A stretch of 64,000 bases of DNA. Origin: Rhynchosporium graminicola. Its lineage: Eukaryota > Ascomycota > Leotiomycetes > Helotiales > Ploettnerulaceae. The translations under genes were made by a program, and so were the position numbers. Below are positions 46,158 to 58,400 of the stretch, in pieces. The notes under the pieces are model-generated. The model was given only the letters and a program-made list of their open reading frames with translations. It had not been told where the DNA came from and made no database searches. Within the stretch, counting starts at the first letter, position 1. Every line of letters begins with the position of its first letter. Location of the stretch: assembly GCA_900074885.1 (NCBI GenBank), contig FJUW01000029.1, positions 310,001-374,000 of the forward strand, given 5' to 3'.

Positions 46158-49100
46158 TGTGAGAAGGTTTGAACAAAAGTGCTCGAGACTAAACTGAATT
46201 TATACCTACCCAGGCACCTAGGTGGACCGGGACAGGACTAGGACTTGATCGGAGCAGGGATCCTTTCCAGCCGAGATGCGCTTCTGCAGGGGCGAGGATC
46301 AAGACGGACAAGGGGGCTGATCTGGTGGAGAAGCGCACGGGCTGCTGGAGAAGCCAAGCTCATGAGGTAAGGGGTAATATAAGGTAACCGCGGATTTCTC
46401 TTGTGCTCGTGGTGGGACGGACGGACACATGTGGATGGATGGATGGATGGATGGTTGTACGTAGCGGTGAGGCTTGATGGGAAGGAAGAGAACACGAGTT
46501 TATTGTCTAGGGATGAATATATCCGTACCTTATGCAGGCGACATCGAATTATGTATGCTAAGTACGGATGGACTTTTCACATGTTACGCTATTTATATGA
46601 TACTGTAACTATCTACAAGTACAAGTATAGTTGTTGAGGTCGAGAAGCATAAGGTACCATGGCACGGACAGACAGGGCTTACTTATACCTCCCAAGCGTC
46701 GACCTTGTCTCGAGCTTGTTTATCCTTCCTCCGCACCCAAGCGATAACACTCTTTCTCACTCTCGAAAAAGTCCAACTCACGGAGTCACGGTCGGTCCGG
46801 CTCTGCTCTCTCTATCCGTAACCAAGCTATAGGTACCTACCTATCCTATCCTATACCTCGATGCACCCCCAGCACCTACAATAGCCCGCCCTGCAGCAAT
46901 CCAAACGACTGTACTCCACTACCGGAGCATAAAATAAACATGGCAGGGCAGGGCATGGGAGGCCATGATAACAGGCCTGCATCTGCAGACGCCATGCAGA
47001 AATCCTCACAGACAGAGATAAGGTAGGTAGGTAGGTAGGTACAGTAGGCGTTCCGGTTCTCGTGCGACCCGACCGACCAAAGACCAGCTTCCGTGCTATC
47101 TATCTACCGTATTCTACATCTGAGGTCCGGCCCGGCATCTCCATTGCGATGCGATGCGATGCGATCGATGCTGATCAAGACTGTGCTGTGGTAAGGAGTC
47201 ACTGAGCCTATCAATTGGATGTGAGACTCTTTTTTCTTGGGATGTGTGTGCTATAGGTGAGGGTAGGAGATTTATTTGCTGGAGGTTTGAGCGGTGAAGG
47301 AGAGGGGATTGGTTGAGAGGTGCTGGGGAGTTTGGTTGGTATTTGGACTGGCCAGGCTGATGTGAAGCGGCAGAGGAGTGAAGATGGCGTGAAAAAAAAA
47401 AGATTTCTAACATTGCTCTCAGAAGTTGAACACGGCTTAGAAGAGGTAAGATATGAACAGATCATATTGCACTGCATGCAGATGAGTTCTACGAAGGATG
47501 ATAAGATAGGTAGGTAAGTGGATTATTAGTTTTGCGTGGTGGGGTGCTTGCAGATATGATTTTGTTGGCATGTAAATATTCACTATTCATAACGAAAGCT
47601 TTTGATTGTGAAGAGACATAAGACTAGGTAGATTATGTTTAATACTGGACCCACCAAGACCTTAATGTCGTGTTGAAGTGATCAATTCCTGGATGCCAGC
47701 GATCGGGAACCGCGTTGACAGAACGCCGCATCATCTGGCCTCGTCAACCACATATGAACCTTCAGCGAAGATCTAAGTGGACAGACAATACGACGGGCCA
47801 TGCCAATCGTCTCCCACGCTCTCATCTCATCCAGACGAAGTTATACACTACACTACAATACAACATAAATCATCATCCGAGGAGGCTCGCTTACCTATCA
47901 CAAGTGTAGGTATCTATCTACTCGGAAGATTCTTTGTTGACGTCAGGACGTACAAGTCTAATGGCGGTGAAAAGACGGATACAACAGCAAAGCCAAGAGA
48001 TGTGAGCTCGTTGAAATAAGCGAAACGTCATCTCATCTGACAAGTCTGAGGTCGTGAAGGCCGTTATCGAGTGCACAATCGCAAATCTGTTAGTTTGGGA
48101 TGATCCGTTGGGATGCGGGAGATGACGATGGGTTTATGTTGGCTGATGAATCAATGATCACTATGTTGGGCACGCAGGTAGCTTTCGTTTTCGGGCGAAG
48201 AAGGTACTTATATTTTGGAATTGATACCTAGTGTTGGTCCATAGTCACGAGTTAGTCGAGTATCGACGCCGGGGTTTAGCCGAGTGGATATACCTCCCCT
48301 TCTGGAGTCTCGACTACCTGGATTCTGCAGCCACGATACAACTAATAAGACCATCAGACCATGGTAATTAATACTGTACTTTGGCTCACGCAGGCTAATT
48401 CACTGTACGCACTACGACAGAGTGACACCAATAGATAATGAACCCATTACAGTTGATTATCACGAGAGGAAAGTAAAGTCGTCAAATAGCTCTGTGATAT
48501 TCGTAACTTACTTCGGGACCTTCTCCTGGCATATTTGCGACTCCCAAATTGACTTACGATACCGAATCGTATCGGCTAGCGATCTCTCGCGGGAGATATG
48601 GGCAATTACCTGGATTCGTCGTAAGGCAGTAGTTTTAATTAATCAGAATTGATACAACGGGGTATCAATTCAGGTCATGGCACTAATCAAGTTGACCGTT
48701 GATTTTCCGATTCCCATTTGAAATACGGACCATCTTACTGTGTAAATATTCTACACTACGTACCACGTAGTATTCCTGTGTTCGTAATCAAGAATTGAAG
48801 GCTTTACGTGATTGTCCTTGCTATTCATTTTACAAGTAATGTAGTGAGACTTCTTCGCATTGCGGAAATCACAAGAATAGAAACGTTCAATTGTACAAGA
48901 AACTTCTGAGTTGAGTCTATACAATATCTCCGAGACCGCAAAACGGAAAGCTATTCAAAATAATCACTCGCGTCCCCGAATATATTTACTTCAGTATGTT
49001 GCTGCTTCAGCCAACGTTAATGATCGAGAAGTCGGCGGCGATTTGGAGTTTACTATTGCGCTCCAGACCGTCCGCCGTAGTTTGTCCGGCGGCCCGTTCA

Positions 49101-49188
49101 TACCGAGCAAGGAAATGTTTTGGATTCGATGCTCACGAGAGCGCTTGACATGCTCATACACAAGACAGCCATTGACCACCACATCAGC

Positions 49189-50024
49189 ATGTCGACATCA
49201 TCAGCAATACGGCCCAGTATGAGGGGTCTCCTAAAACGTAATCTAACAGCGCAGTTCCCCCCGACCTTCCTCCTTCCCTCCCTGGCCGCGCCTAGTAAAC
49301 AACAAACCTCCTCCTTCTCGAGCTCCCCATCAATACTCTATCCGAGAGACATGAACCGCCAACGAGGTGTTTCAACTATCCGCCGCACCGGTCTTCCTCA
49401 ACCCCTCTCTGTGTCAAGCACAAAGCTCCCCAGACCGGTTACGGTGGATGATAGGCTCTCTAAAGTCGAGGTTGATGAAGATCACGGTCTCTACCAGTTT
49501 TTCCACTCAAAGGAGAAGCCGATGAACACGCCCGAGGAGGATGCCGAGAGGGGAAGGGCCTGGACGCCGTCTGATTTGAGGGAAAAGAGCTGGGAGGATT
49601 TACATTCGCTGTGGTGGGTTTGTGCGAAGGAGAGGAATTGCATTGCTACGGAGGCGTATGAGAGGAAGAGATTAGAGGCGGGATATGGAGATGTAGAGTC
49701 GAGAGCGAGAGATCGGATCGTAAGTTTTACGTGGAATAGAAGTGAAACATATGCAGAAACAGGGCTAATTGGCTGTAGGTGAGATGGACACAAAGGGCCA
49801 TTAAGCAGGTGCTAACAGAAAGATATTACTCCTGGCAACTAGCGGAACAGCTCGCAAAGACGGATCCTGAAATCGACCTTTCTGGCAACGGACCATTGTA
49901 CAACCCAAAGCTTTTCGAGGAGGAGTATGAGGCTGAAGAGAGTTTTGAAGAGGAGAAGCAGCCAGAGGTTGCTTCACTAGGACCAGAAGTCAAGCCTGAA
50001 CAGAAGGCTTCAACAACTGCATAG
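49189..50024 (+). CDS. MRPL4: Mitochondrial large-subunit ribosomal protein uL29m (MRP-L47)
   Basis: Two exons, 49189-49719 and 49779-50024, across a 59-nt intron (GTAAGT donor, GTAG acceptor), give 258 residues. The N-terminus is basic and Ser-rich, consistent with mitochondrial targeting. The MRP-L47 domain is clear: DHGLYQFFHSKEKPMNTPEE, GRAWTPSDLREKSWEDLHSLW, WVCAKERNCIATEAYERKR, then RDRIVRWTQRAIKQVLTERY over the splice junction and AWQL-type SWQLAEQLAK. The tail is acidic. This protein sits near the exit tunnel of the mitoribosome. The start ATG at 49189 is chosen over an ATG 23 codons upstream, which gives no targeting-like sequence. Confidence 0.94.
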
Positions 50025-50469
50025 GCTTGGGAGATAAGTTTATATTAAGAGGATACCCAAAGGTGTATGATTTTTGGTTTCGTTGCATAGAAATGCGAGG
50101 ATTTATACACCGGTTATGATGAGCCGTAAACAGGTGGATGTAACCATACTTGTACAAGATGAAAAACCCGAAGTGGACTTCAAGACCATCTCAATAATGA
50201 ATCTCAACTACATGCCGAATAATATGCCGAATCAATATTCACTGCCCTGGTAACATAGCATAACATTGTTGTACTCTGACATAAAGGAAATAGGCGGTAA
50301 CCGATTCCAGACAGGTCCTTAGGCGAGACCAATGAGCGGAGAGCGACCCCATCCCATCATCCAACTCGAATAGGACTCAAGCTTTGCAGGTGTTCACCAA
50401 TTTATGCCAGCTTGCCATTCCAGCTTTCTGTCTGCTCTTCACTAAACTGCAGCTCGATCACATATCATC
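50025..50469. other. Intergenic MRPL4-GDI1
   Basis: 3' region of MRPL4 and promoter of GDI1, which are read in the same direction. No gene seen. Confidence 0.5.
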
Positions 50470-52296
50470 ATGGATGACATTGCCCCCGAGTACGATGTCA
50501 TTGTTCTGGGAACAGGTAGGAATGACCCCGCACATTGGAGGGGCAAGGGCAGCAGAGCCATGAAAGATATGAAAGGGAATAAGGCAAGCTAATGAATGGT
50601 ATGCAGGTTTGACAGAATGTGTGCTCTCTGGGTATGCTTACATTCGAACCCTAGCATCTTCATACTCGAACTGATGACCTATATAGTGTGCTGAGTGTCA
50701 AGGGAAAGAAGGTGCTGCACATTGACCGAAACGACCACTATGGAGGGTGAGTCTCAGGTCCCCAGTTTCACGTCCCTCGCTGACAACAAGCAGTGAAGCT
50801 GCCTCGGTCAATATCGAGACTGTGAGTGTCTTTCCAGAATCTGCGAATCATTTCTGACATCTGCCAGCTCTTCAAGAAATACGGCAACTACAACAAGGGA
50901 GAAGAGCCATGGAAGAAGTACGGCCGAGTCAACGACTGGAATATCGATCTCGTGCCCAAGATGCTCATGTCCAGTGGAGAGTTGACCAGCATTCTCGTCT
51001 CGACTGATGTCACCAGATACCTTGAATTTCGACAGGTGGCAGGAAGTTACGTACAGCAATACTCTGGAGCCAAAGCTGCTGTTGCCAAGGTCCCTTCAGA
51101 TGCTGGTGAGGCACTTCGGTCATCGTTGATGGGTTTGTTTGAAAAGAGACGGATGAAGAGCTTCATTGAGTGGATTGGCACATTCCAAGAATCGGATTCT
51201 GCAAGTCACAAAGGTGGATATACTCCTTTGACATCCTCCTAGCACAGGTTGTGCTAACTACAGATATCAAGGTCTCAATATCAGCACATGCACAATGAAA
51301 GATGTCTACGACAAGTTCGGCCTTGAGGCAGGAACTCGTGATTTCATCGGCCACGCCATGGCTCTCTATCAAACCGACGCCTACTTGAATGAGAAGGGCG
51401 GTGCCCCAGAAGCCATCGAACGTATCCGCCTATACGGAAACTCAGTCTCTCGCTACGGAAAGTCGCCATACATCTACCCACTCTACGGTCTGGGAGAGCT
51501 TCCTCAAGGATTCGCTCGTCTGTCCGCTATTTATGGAGGAACATACATGCTCAATACCAACATTGATGAGGTCGTCTATGATGGTGAAAAGGCTGTTGGA
51601 ATCAAGGCTACCATGCAAGATCGTGGTGGAGAGCCGCCTATGAAGTTCGAGACCAAGGCGAAGAAGATCCTTGCGGATCCTTCTTACTTCCCCGGAAAGG
51701 TTCAGGTCACGGGTCATCTCTTGAAGGCTATCTGTATCTTGAACCATCCGCTTGCTGGAACCGATAACAGTGATTCTTGTCAATTGATCATCCCTCAATC
51801 GCAAGTTGGACGCAAGAATGGTATGTGGTCATGCCATGGCTGAGATAAGGCAGTATGAGCTAACGTGAATAGATATTTACATCGCAGTCGTTTCAAGCGC
51901 TCACAGTGTCTGCCCTAAGGGTTACTACATTGCCATTATCTCCACCATCGCCGAGACAACCGCAAACCACCACCTCGAGCTCGCACCAGGATTCGAGCGT
52001 CTCGGTAGAATCGAGGAGAAGTTCATGGTAAGACTTTTCTGTTCCTTTCCCTCCCCATTCGAGCTATTCTTCGATACACCACACTAACACCTATATAGGG
52101 ACCACCAATCCCTCTATACGAGCCTCTCGAAAGCGGTCTTAACGACAACATCTTCATCTCCAAGAGCTACGATGCTACTAGCCACTTCGAGACTACGACA
52201 GATGATGTCAAGGATATCTATCGCCGGGTTGAGGGACATGATTTGGTGGTTGAGGGATTGAGAGAGGGGACCAACTTAGTTGGTGAGGATAACTAG
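50470..52296 (+). CDS. GDI1: Rab GDP-dissociation inhibitor
   Basis: GDI extracts prenylated Rab-GDP from membranes and recycles it through the cytosol. Eight exons, 50470-50515, 50607-50631, 50687-50746, 50794-50821, 50868-51213, 51272-51820, 51873-52027 and 52099-52296, give 468 residues, the normal size. The start reads MDDIAPEYDVIVLGTGLTEC, then VLSGVLSVKGKKVLHID and RNDHYGGEAASVN, the conserved Rab-binding region. Later come VPKMLMSSGELTSILV, TRYLEFRQVAGSYV, KDVYDKFGLEAGTRDFIGHA, SPYIYPLYGLGELPQGFARL and the C-terminal FISKSYDATSHFET. The 5' part is cut into very short exons (25, 60 and 28 nt), so a plain ORF search misses about 60 residues. YNKGEEPWK and overall length separate it from Rab escort protein. 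Confidence 0.95.
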
Positions 52297-52607
52297 GTCA
52301 AATTCTTTATATGCAAATGCTATAGTCTTGACTCGGTGGATTCAATGAGTGGTGAGGGGGCTCAAGTGGGTTGATGAGGGAAGTACATAGATTGTCCTCG
52401 TCAAGGGGAACAGGGGAACAGCATTTATACTCCGTAGCGTTGATTGAAGAATGTTGATAGCGATTTGGTTCTCATTGTTTGATTTTCCACGAATGACTCT
52501 GCCAAGTCATTAAGACTGCGGATCCTCTCTCACACAACTGAACGTTGCCTTCCAATCGCCACTTAGTCATTCACACATTGACACATACAGAAAAGAAGTT
52601 TGAAGTC
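52297..52607. other. Intergenic downstream of GDI1
   Basis: 3' region of GDI1 and the short upstream region of the candidate small gene at 52608. Nothing else seen. Confidence 0.45.
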
Positions 52608-52896
52608 ATGGCCGCAGGCTACAAGAAGACAGCTCAGACAGGTTAGTAAATTAAAGAATCCAGCAGAAGTCGTGACTTGTTCTTTGGAAGCTGAATTATC
52701 CTCTCTTTTCGTGTCTTGACCTATCTATCTATCTAGCATAGATTCGGTGTTTTTCAAGGGGAAAAACCTACGACTTACACAAGACATGGTATATTTGCCG
52801 TGAGTCTCCCTCTCTGATCCATCCCTTCCACCTCTCTTCCTTCTATCCATCATTCTAACCTCTCTGTATAGCTCTCTTTCGACCAGCTGGCTATAG
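52608..52896 (+). CDS. Candidate micro-gene, under 45 residues, spliced
   Basis: ATG at 52608 sits in a good context (AAGTC-ATG-GCC). Exon 1 (52608-52641) encodes MAAGYKKTAQT. A GTTAGT donor and a CATAG acceptor (52741) join exon 2, which continues DSVFFKGKNLRLTQDMVYL. The frame then either stops at 52804 (31 residues) or is spliced again at a GTGAGT donor (52801) to an acceptor at 52871, giving about 38 residues and ending at 52896. Alternative acceptors give other short tails. I recognise no family. The splice consensus, the charged but orderly sequence and the tight spacing after GDI1 favour a real small protein, but the evidence is compositional only. Confidence 0.4.
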
Positions 52897-53421
52897 GTAT
52901 TCGTAGACGCGTGGTCTGATTTGTTCTGGTCTGGTCTGGTCTGGTCTGCTCCGTTGCGGTGTTGCGTTGATGTAACATATATACCTCACCTTCCTATCCC
53001 TCCGTCTGTCCCTCCGTCTATCTATCATGGCTGGCTCGTACATGTAATACGAACATAGACGATGTCTCGCTTTAGATCTGAACTCATACCCCGATCCTAA
53101 TCCTAATGCTGTTCCCTTCCACTCTCGACCGATCCAGATGCCATCCCATCCTAAATCGATCGGTCTATCTATGTACTCCTTCAAGCGGCTGCTTGCCTAC
53201 CTCCTTTTTTCTTCTGAAACCCGGATAGATCGCTTATTCCATGACATTCCAGCTCGTTTGTTTCCGAAAGAAATCCTGCGTGCGTGTTTCGTCTCGGTTA
53301 TATGGGTAGCCTCTCCCCTCTTCTCTCATCTTTCTCTTCCCCTTCCCCCTTCCCCTTCCGCAATTCCTAACAAACACACACCCCTCCCTTCTCTCTCTCT
53401 CCTCCCTTATCAATCCCCCAT
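52897..53421. other. Intergenic between two small genes
   Basis: Contains a TCTGG tandem array at 52924-52947 and pyrimidine-rich runs around 53330-53400. The 165-residue plus-strand reading here is low-complexity and overlaps a better minus-strand gene. Confidence 0.45.
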
Positions 53422-53692
53422 TCATCGCCCCTCCCGCTCAACGATCTGCACCTTAGGCATCGCCCTCCCCAGCGCCTCTCGATCCCTCTCACTAGCTTCC
53501 AGCCCGAACTTCGACGATGCGCGATCCGTTATGAAGAGGCCGAGAGTGCCCCATGTGAGGAAGCCGACGCCAACGATGAGGCGGGTGCGGGGCGTGAGGT
53601 TGCGGAATGAGCTGTGGGTGGGGGGTGTTGGTTAAAGTATCGTGGGGTTGGGTGAGGGAGATGGGGGACAGGACGCACCTTAAGAAAGACAT
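53422..53692 (-). CDS. Small single-pass membrane protein, possibly mitochondrial
   Basis: Two exons, 53692-53679 and 53611-53422, across a 67-nt intron (GTGCGT donor, CACAG acceptor), give 67 residues. The sequence starts MSFLSSFRNLTPRTRLIVGV and has one membrane helix at about 17-34 (LIVGVGFLTWGTLGLFIT), followed by a charged, helical tail with ASERDREALGRAMPKVQIV. The basic N-terminus plus a single helix and small size resemble accessory subunits or assembly factors of the mitochondrial inner membrane, but this is an inference. The 14-nt first exon makes it invisible to ORF searches. I know similar short proteins in filamentous fungi but no name or role. Confidence 0.6.
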
Positions 53693-54250
53693 TGGGTGGG
53701 TTTCTTGATTGATTGATGGTTGGATGGTCAGATGGAAGGACGATTTGTTTTGTGTTCTTTTTTGGGGGGGCGAAGGATAGATTTAATTACTTGAGTTCGT
53801 GGATATCGTTTCCAGAACAGTATAGGGCGGTATGGGAGAGCATCTGATGGGGATAGATTGATTGAGCTGCGCGTTGAGGAAAGTAAAACAGGGTATTGTA
53901 GTTGCGGTGACGACAGGAGGTGTCGTTGATGAGGCTGAAGACGTGGAGCCCAGATGGATCGAAGACAGGCCTGGCTGGCTGACATTACATTAGCGTGGGG
54001 GTAACCGGTTAGCCTGTTTGTTGTCCTATACACCTAGGTACTTACTTTGTTTACCTTAACTTGTTCTACTTGAGAATCCCATCAATACACACAGATATAT
54101 ATTTCACATATATCCTGAAAAAGGGAAAAAAAAAACCAATACCTCTCCGGTTCGCTTTGAGAACATAGGATTCATTCATCCACTCATCCACTGACTCACT
54201 CACTCATTCATCCATTCATCCATACCACTCCAAACCCAGAATCTTCTCAA

Positions 54251-54299
<49 letters not shown>

Positions 54300-55418
54300 A
54301 TAAACAATCATACATACTCTTCTTAATCCTATACCCTGCATCCTATATCCATTTCCATTTCCATTTCCATTTCCATCCCTCGATCCCTACGTTTATTCAC
54401 CTACCTCTAGCCCTGAACATGGTCCCCGGCCAATTTTTCTTCTCTCTCAAAAAGCCACAGGGGTCGGTTACTCTCACTCACTCACTCACAGACGGTGATG
54501 ATGTCTACCTACCTACCTCCATCAAAAGAGCTGCTGAGGAGATAAGGACAATAATAATGAACCTACACCCTCCCACAATTAAAACCTCCATCCATCATCC
54601 ATCTATCGAGACACAAAAGCAAGATTTCTACAACTACTCGCAGCTATAGTTATCCGGATATATGCATACACACTCCAACCCACGTCTATCTTCCTCCCAC
54701 CCCCTCAAAGAGTGCTAGTCAAACGGAATGATGGTAAAGGAGCAGCAATGTATGTTAGGGCTTTTTCATGGCTATATACAACAGCAGCAATAAAAGCACT
54801 GTTTTCTTCTCTAGTCTATTCATGATGCTATGCACGAGAACTCTTGCAGACTCCGTTCCAGCACCAGCAAGCATCATCACCAGCAACCAAAAGGTCCCTG
54901 CATAGTAATGGATAAGCAAAAGCAAAAGCAGCCACCCCACCACCAAGCAAGCAATGCAGGATGAGCCGATCCGAAAGTCTGGATCAACTAGAAAAAAAAA
55001 TACAAAAGTGGAGAAGCAAGCCATTCGATGTAGACCAACTCTTCCCCTCACGTAGTCAGATTCATTCATGAGAATGTCTCTCACAAGCAACAGTAACTGT
55101 CCATGGAATGCAATCGCGCAAACGCAACCAACCGGCCGACCATCTATTTGCAGCTCATCAACACCCCAGCTATTTCGTATTGTAGAGTTCCGTTTCATCT
55201 CGATTTCTCTTGTAAACCGTACCAGTAAATCAACAGCTACTCTCTTTTGTTCGCCACCAATGCATATAGAGAACTGAGGAGTAATTGTTGTCGTCGATCG
55301 AAAATAATACCATGCCCTCCTAATTGTACTTAGTACATCAATTCGAAACGCAGAAACTCCCAATGCTATGCAGCCCCTTCCAAGGCGATACCCCGTCTAA
55401 AATGCCCATTCTTCCTGC
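53693..55418. other. Intergenic, microsatellite-rich
   Basis: Contains (TC)n at 54254-54292, CCATTT repeats near 54347-54377 and ACTCA/ATCC-type repeats near 54176-54225. The right side is likely the 3' region of the C2H2 regulator. A minus-strand reading of 202 residues at 54755-55363 lacks family features. Confidence 0.45.
54254..54292 (+). repeat. (TC)n microsatellite
   Basis: Perfect TC dinucleotide run of about 19 units in intergenic DNA. Confidence 0.95.
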
Positions 55419-58400
55419 CTATCCCAAAGTATTGCCGATGTTCGTTTGCACTCCAGGAACCGGTGAGTCGATTTGTTGATTGATCGGTTTGAAGAGCTGA
55501 GCCATGTCAAGAGTCAAGTCGAGTACTCCATAGTCCTTGTCAATATCATTCACCGAACCAAGTTCTTCTCCACGCTTAGCACTATCCGTCTGCACCCAGT
55601 TCTTAACCGACTTTAACAAGGTCATAACTTGGCCGAATCTCTGATCCGGAGCCATCTGCGAATCGAGACTGCGACCACTTTGAAGGAGGTACTTGGCAAG
55701 CCAGTAGAAGTGTACAGCATCTCTGCAGAATCCAAAGCGGCGGTAGTTGGTCGATGATGGAGGGTATTGAGTGGCCATATCTTCATCCCAGGTCTTCTTC
55801 CACTTGTCGAATGCCATATTGAGATTCTTGATGGACGTGGCGAGTTGACCGACAGACTCGACCGGGGTTCCCCTTCCACTGTTGTTCGCACTGTGTAAAC
55901 CAGAGACAGGTGTGGTTGTGCCACTAGTAGGGAAGGCTCCATTTTCTTGCCCTGCCATCTGCTTCCGATCACTCCATAATTGAATGTGAAGCGCATGGAT
56001 CAAAATGAACTTAGAGTACAGATTTGTCGTACCAGGTTGAAGCCAGTCTCCATGCATCAAAGTTTTCATGGCGACCGAGAATTCAGGTTGCTTTGGACGG
56101 CGACTACCTTCTTGATTTTTGTTCCGTGCAGCTGCAGGACCAAGAAGGCCAAGAGCTTCAGCACAGTCCGAAGAGGAGGCAGCATCCCAGGCAGCATCAT
56201 CTGCTGGAAGTGGAAGTCGAATCTCATCTATTTCAAACATCGGCGGGGCATTGAAGAATATGACCATAGCAGAGTCGAGGAGGTAAATCGCATACATCAA
56301 TCTGGAGCGCTTCTCTTGCTCAATCCAAGCACTCCAATCGAAGCTAGCGGCGTTGAAGTTCTCGACGGTGACATTTGGCTGGTGGAGGACGCTGAATGGG
56401 GATATGGTCATTGGCTTTGTCAAGCCGGCTCGTCTGGAAACGTCGACAATCAAGTGGAACTCTCGGCGAGCCTTTTCTCTCTGAATCGGAGTCCCGTGCC
56501 AGCAAGACATGGTTTGCATCAGATACATGGCTGTGATCTGTTCCATTTCGGACTTGCTTGAGCCAATAGTCTCGCCTCCAAAGCTAGATTCGCCATTCTG
56601 CTCTCGAGAAATGATGGAGAAGACTTGAGAGTTCCGCTCAATTGCACTCTTGGAAAGCTCCATCATATCTCGAGCCTGAGATGCGGATGCACGGTCCGAA
56701 TAGACGGCTCCAATGCAGACCATTGCCAATAGAAGACCGTCAAATGCATCCGGAATTCGAAAGGTTGGCATGTGAATCACTGGGAAGTGTCCTTGAAAGC
56801 TGGTGAAAAGTTCCAAAAAGTGTTTAATGTTCTGACCGGAAAGGTGCTTGCGAACGTCGTTGGATCGACCAATGATCTGGTTCTGTGGGAAGCAGAAGAC
56901 GATCAAACGGCTCGATATTTCCTCAAGAGGATCGTTTTGGAGGTTCCAGGATGACAGGTTGGTGTTGTTTTGGGGAGGGACACCAGAATAGATGGCTGTG
57001 TACATGCTATTGTTAGCGTTGCTGGCTAATGGCTCAGGCTTGAATTCTGCCTTGTATTCGGATTTGACGGGAACCTGTGTGTATTCGGACTTGATGGGGA
57101 CTTGTGGGGCGGCTATCGTCGAGTTATAAGGCAGATAGCCAGGTTGAGGAGGCTGCTGGTGGAACAAGTGTGACCAGTCTTGTCCGGCGGCGGCTTGCGT
57201 TTGTTGCTGCGGTTGCATGGTGTTACTGTTGCCGTGAGAGGCATAATCATAGCCCTGATTGTATGAGTGACCGTTCTGTCCTTGATTCAAATTGAACGCG
57301 ACTGAAGGATTCATACCAGAAGGCATGCTCGCAACTGGTCCGGCATAGTTCTGCTGCTCAAAACTAGCACGGTTCGAGCCTGCTGGGCTAGGCCCAGTGA
57401 TGCGATTACCATCCCTTCCTCCAATAATATTGACTCTAGCTCTCAGCTGTTCTGATTGCTCGTCGGTCATGTTGGATCCGGCATCGGGCACTGTGCCATC
57501 TGCGGAAATACCGAACAGGTTAGGGCCTAAAGGGCCGCTGTTCATGCCATTGACACCCATGAGCTCGTTCTCGTTGCCCATAGGGTTTGCGCTTTTGTGT
57601 GGGCCGGGGTGCGACTTCTTCAAATGGGCTTGAGCGTGCGAAAGGTGACTAGCACCTGTTGGGTTACCACGACGAATGGAGCATTTCTGGAAATGTCTCT
57701 TCAAGATATCACTTCTGGAAAAAGTATCGCGGCACAAAACACACATGTATGGTCGGTCTCCGGTATCTGCTCGAGATTAGGGCTTTTCTACTGTCCGGGA
57801 GAACTGACAAACTTACGTCTCAGAAGATGGCGCTTCAAATGCTTCGCATGAAGGTATGTCTTTGTACAATGAGGACAAGGAAATTTGCCATCGGCATCTT
57901 TGGCTGGAATCAACGCGTTCTTACCCGTGCCAGTGGCAGATACAGCGGGTCTTCCTGGAGCACTTGGCAAGATACCTCTCCTACCTTGAGAGCCCACTAC
58001 GTGAGTAGGTGGCTCCATATCCGGCAGCATGCCCATATTATGTTGGCCATAGCCTTGCATTCCACCTTGCATCTGCTGAAGTCCGTGTGGCGGCATAGGT
58101 CTTAAAGGTTGGTTGCCTCGATTTTGCATAGGAGCCGGAGCAATTGCTTGTGGATGAGACATTGACATGGAACCCTGGGGCATCATCGAACCAGCAGTTC
58201 TGTAGGTTTGAGGCGGCTGTTGGTAGCCACTTGTGGGCATCATTTGCTGCTGCTGCTGGTAACGCTGTTGCTGTTGTTGCTGGGCTTGCGCTTGCGCTTG
58301 TTGTTGTTGCTGCTGCTGTTGCTGCTGCTGATGTTGCTGTTGGCCTGCCATCTGTTGGAAGTTGGCCATACCATTTCCCGAGACTGGAGTACCAGGAGTT

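Larger units (their letters stand above)
44329..49188. other. 4.9-kb repeat-studded intergenic region
   Basis: Contains (CTT)n, (GA)n, tandem GGCAAGTTT near 45089-45115, CTGC arrays near 45661-45682, and dense GGTA/TACC/CTAGGTA arrays at 44681-44710, 45500-45660 and 47023-47042. No ORF is convincing; the Arg-rich reading at 44325-44858 is the (CTT)n run read on the minus strand. The sequence at 48266-48330 starting GCCGGGGTTTAGCCGAGTGG resembles the first half of a tRNA but has no matching second half. Confidence 0.55.

Noticed and set aside
48266..48330. tRNA gene starting GCCGGGGTTTAGCCGAGTGG
   Set aside because: The second half has no T-arm and the ends do not pair.
53138..53635. 165-residue plus-strand ORF
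   Set aside because: Low complexity (Ser/Pro/Leu) and overlaps the better supported minus-strand small gene.
54755..55363. 202-residue minus-strand ORF with hydrophobic patches
   Set aside because: It lies just downstream of the C2H2 regulator's stop, where 3' sequence is expected, and shows no recognisable domain.
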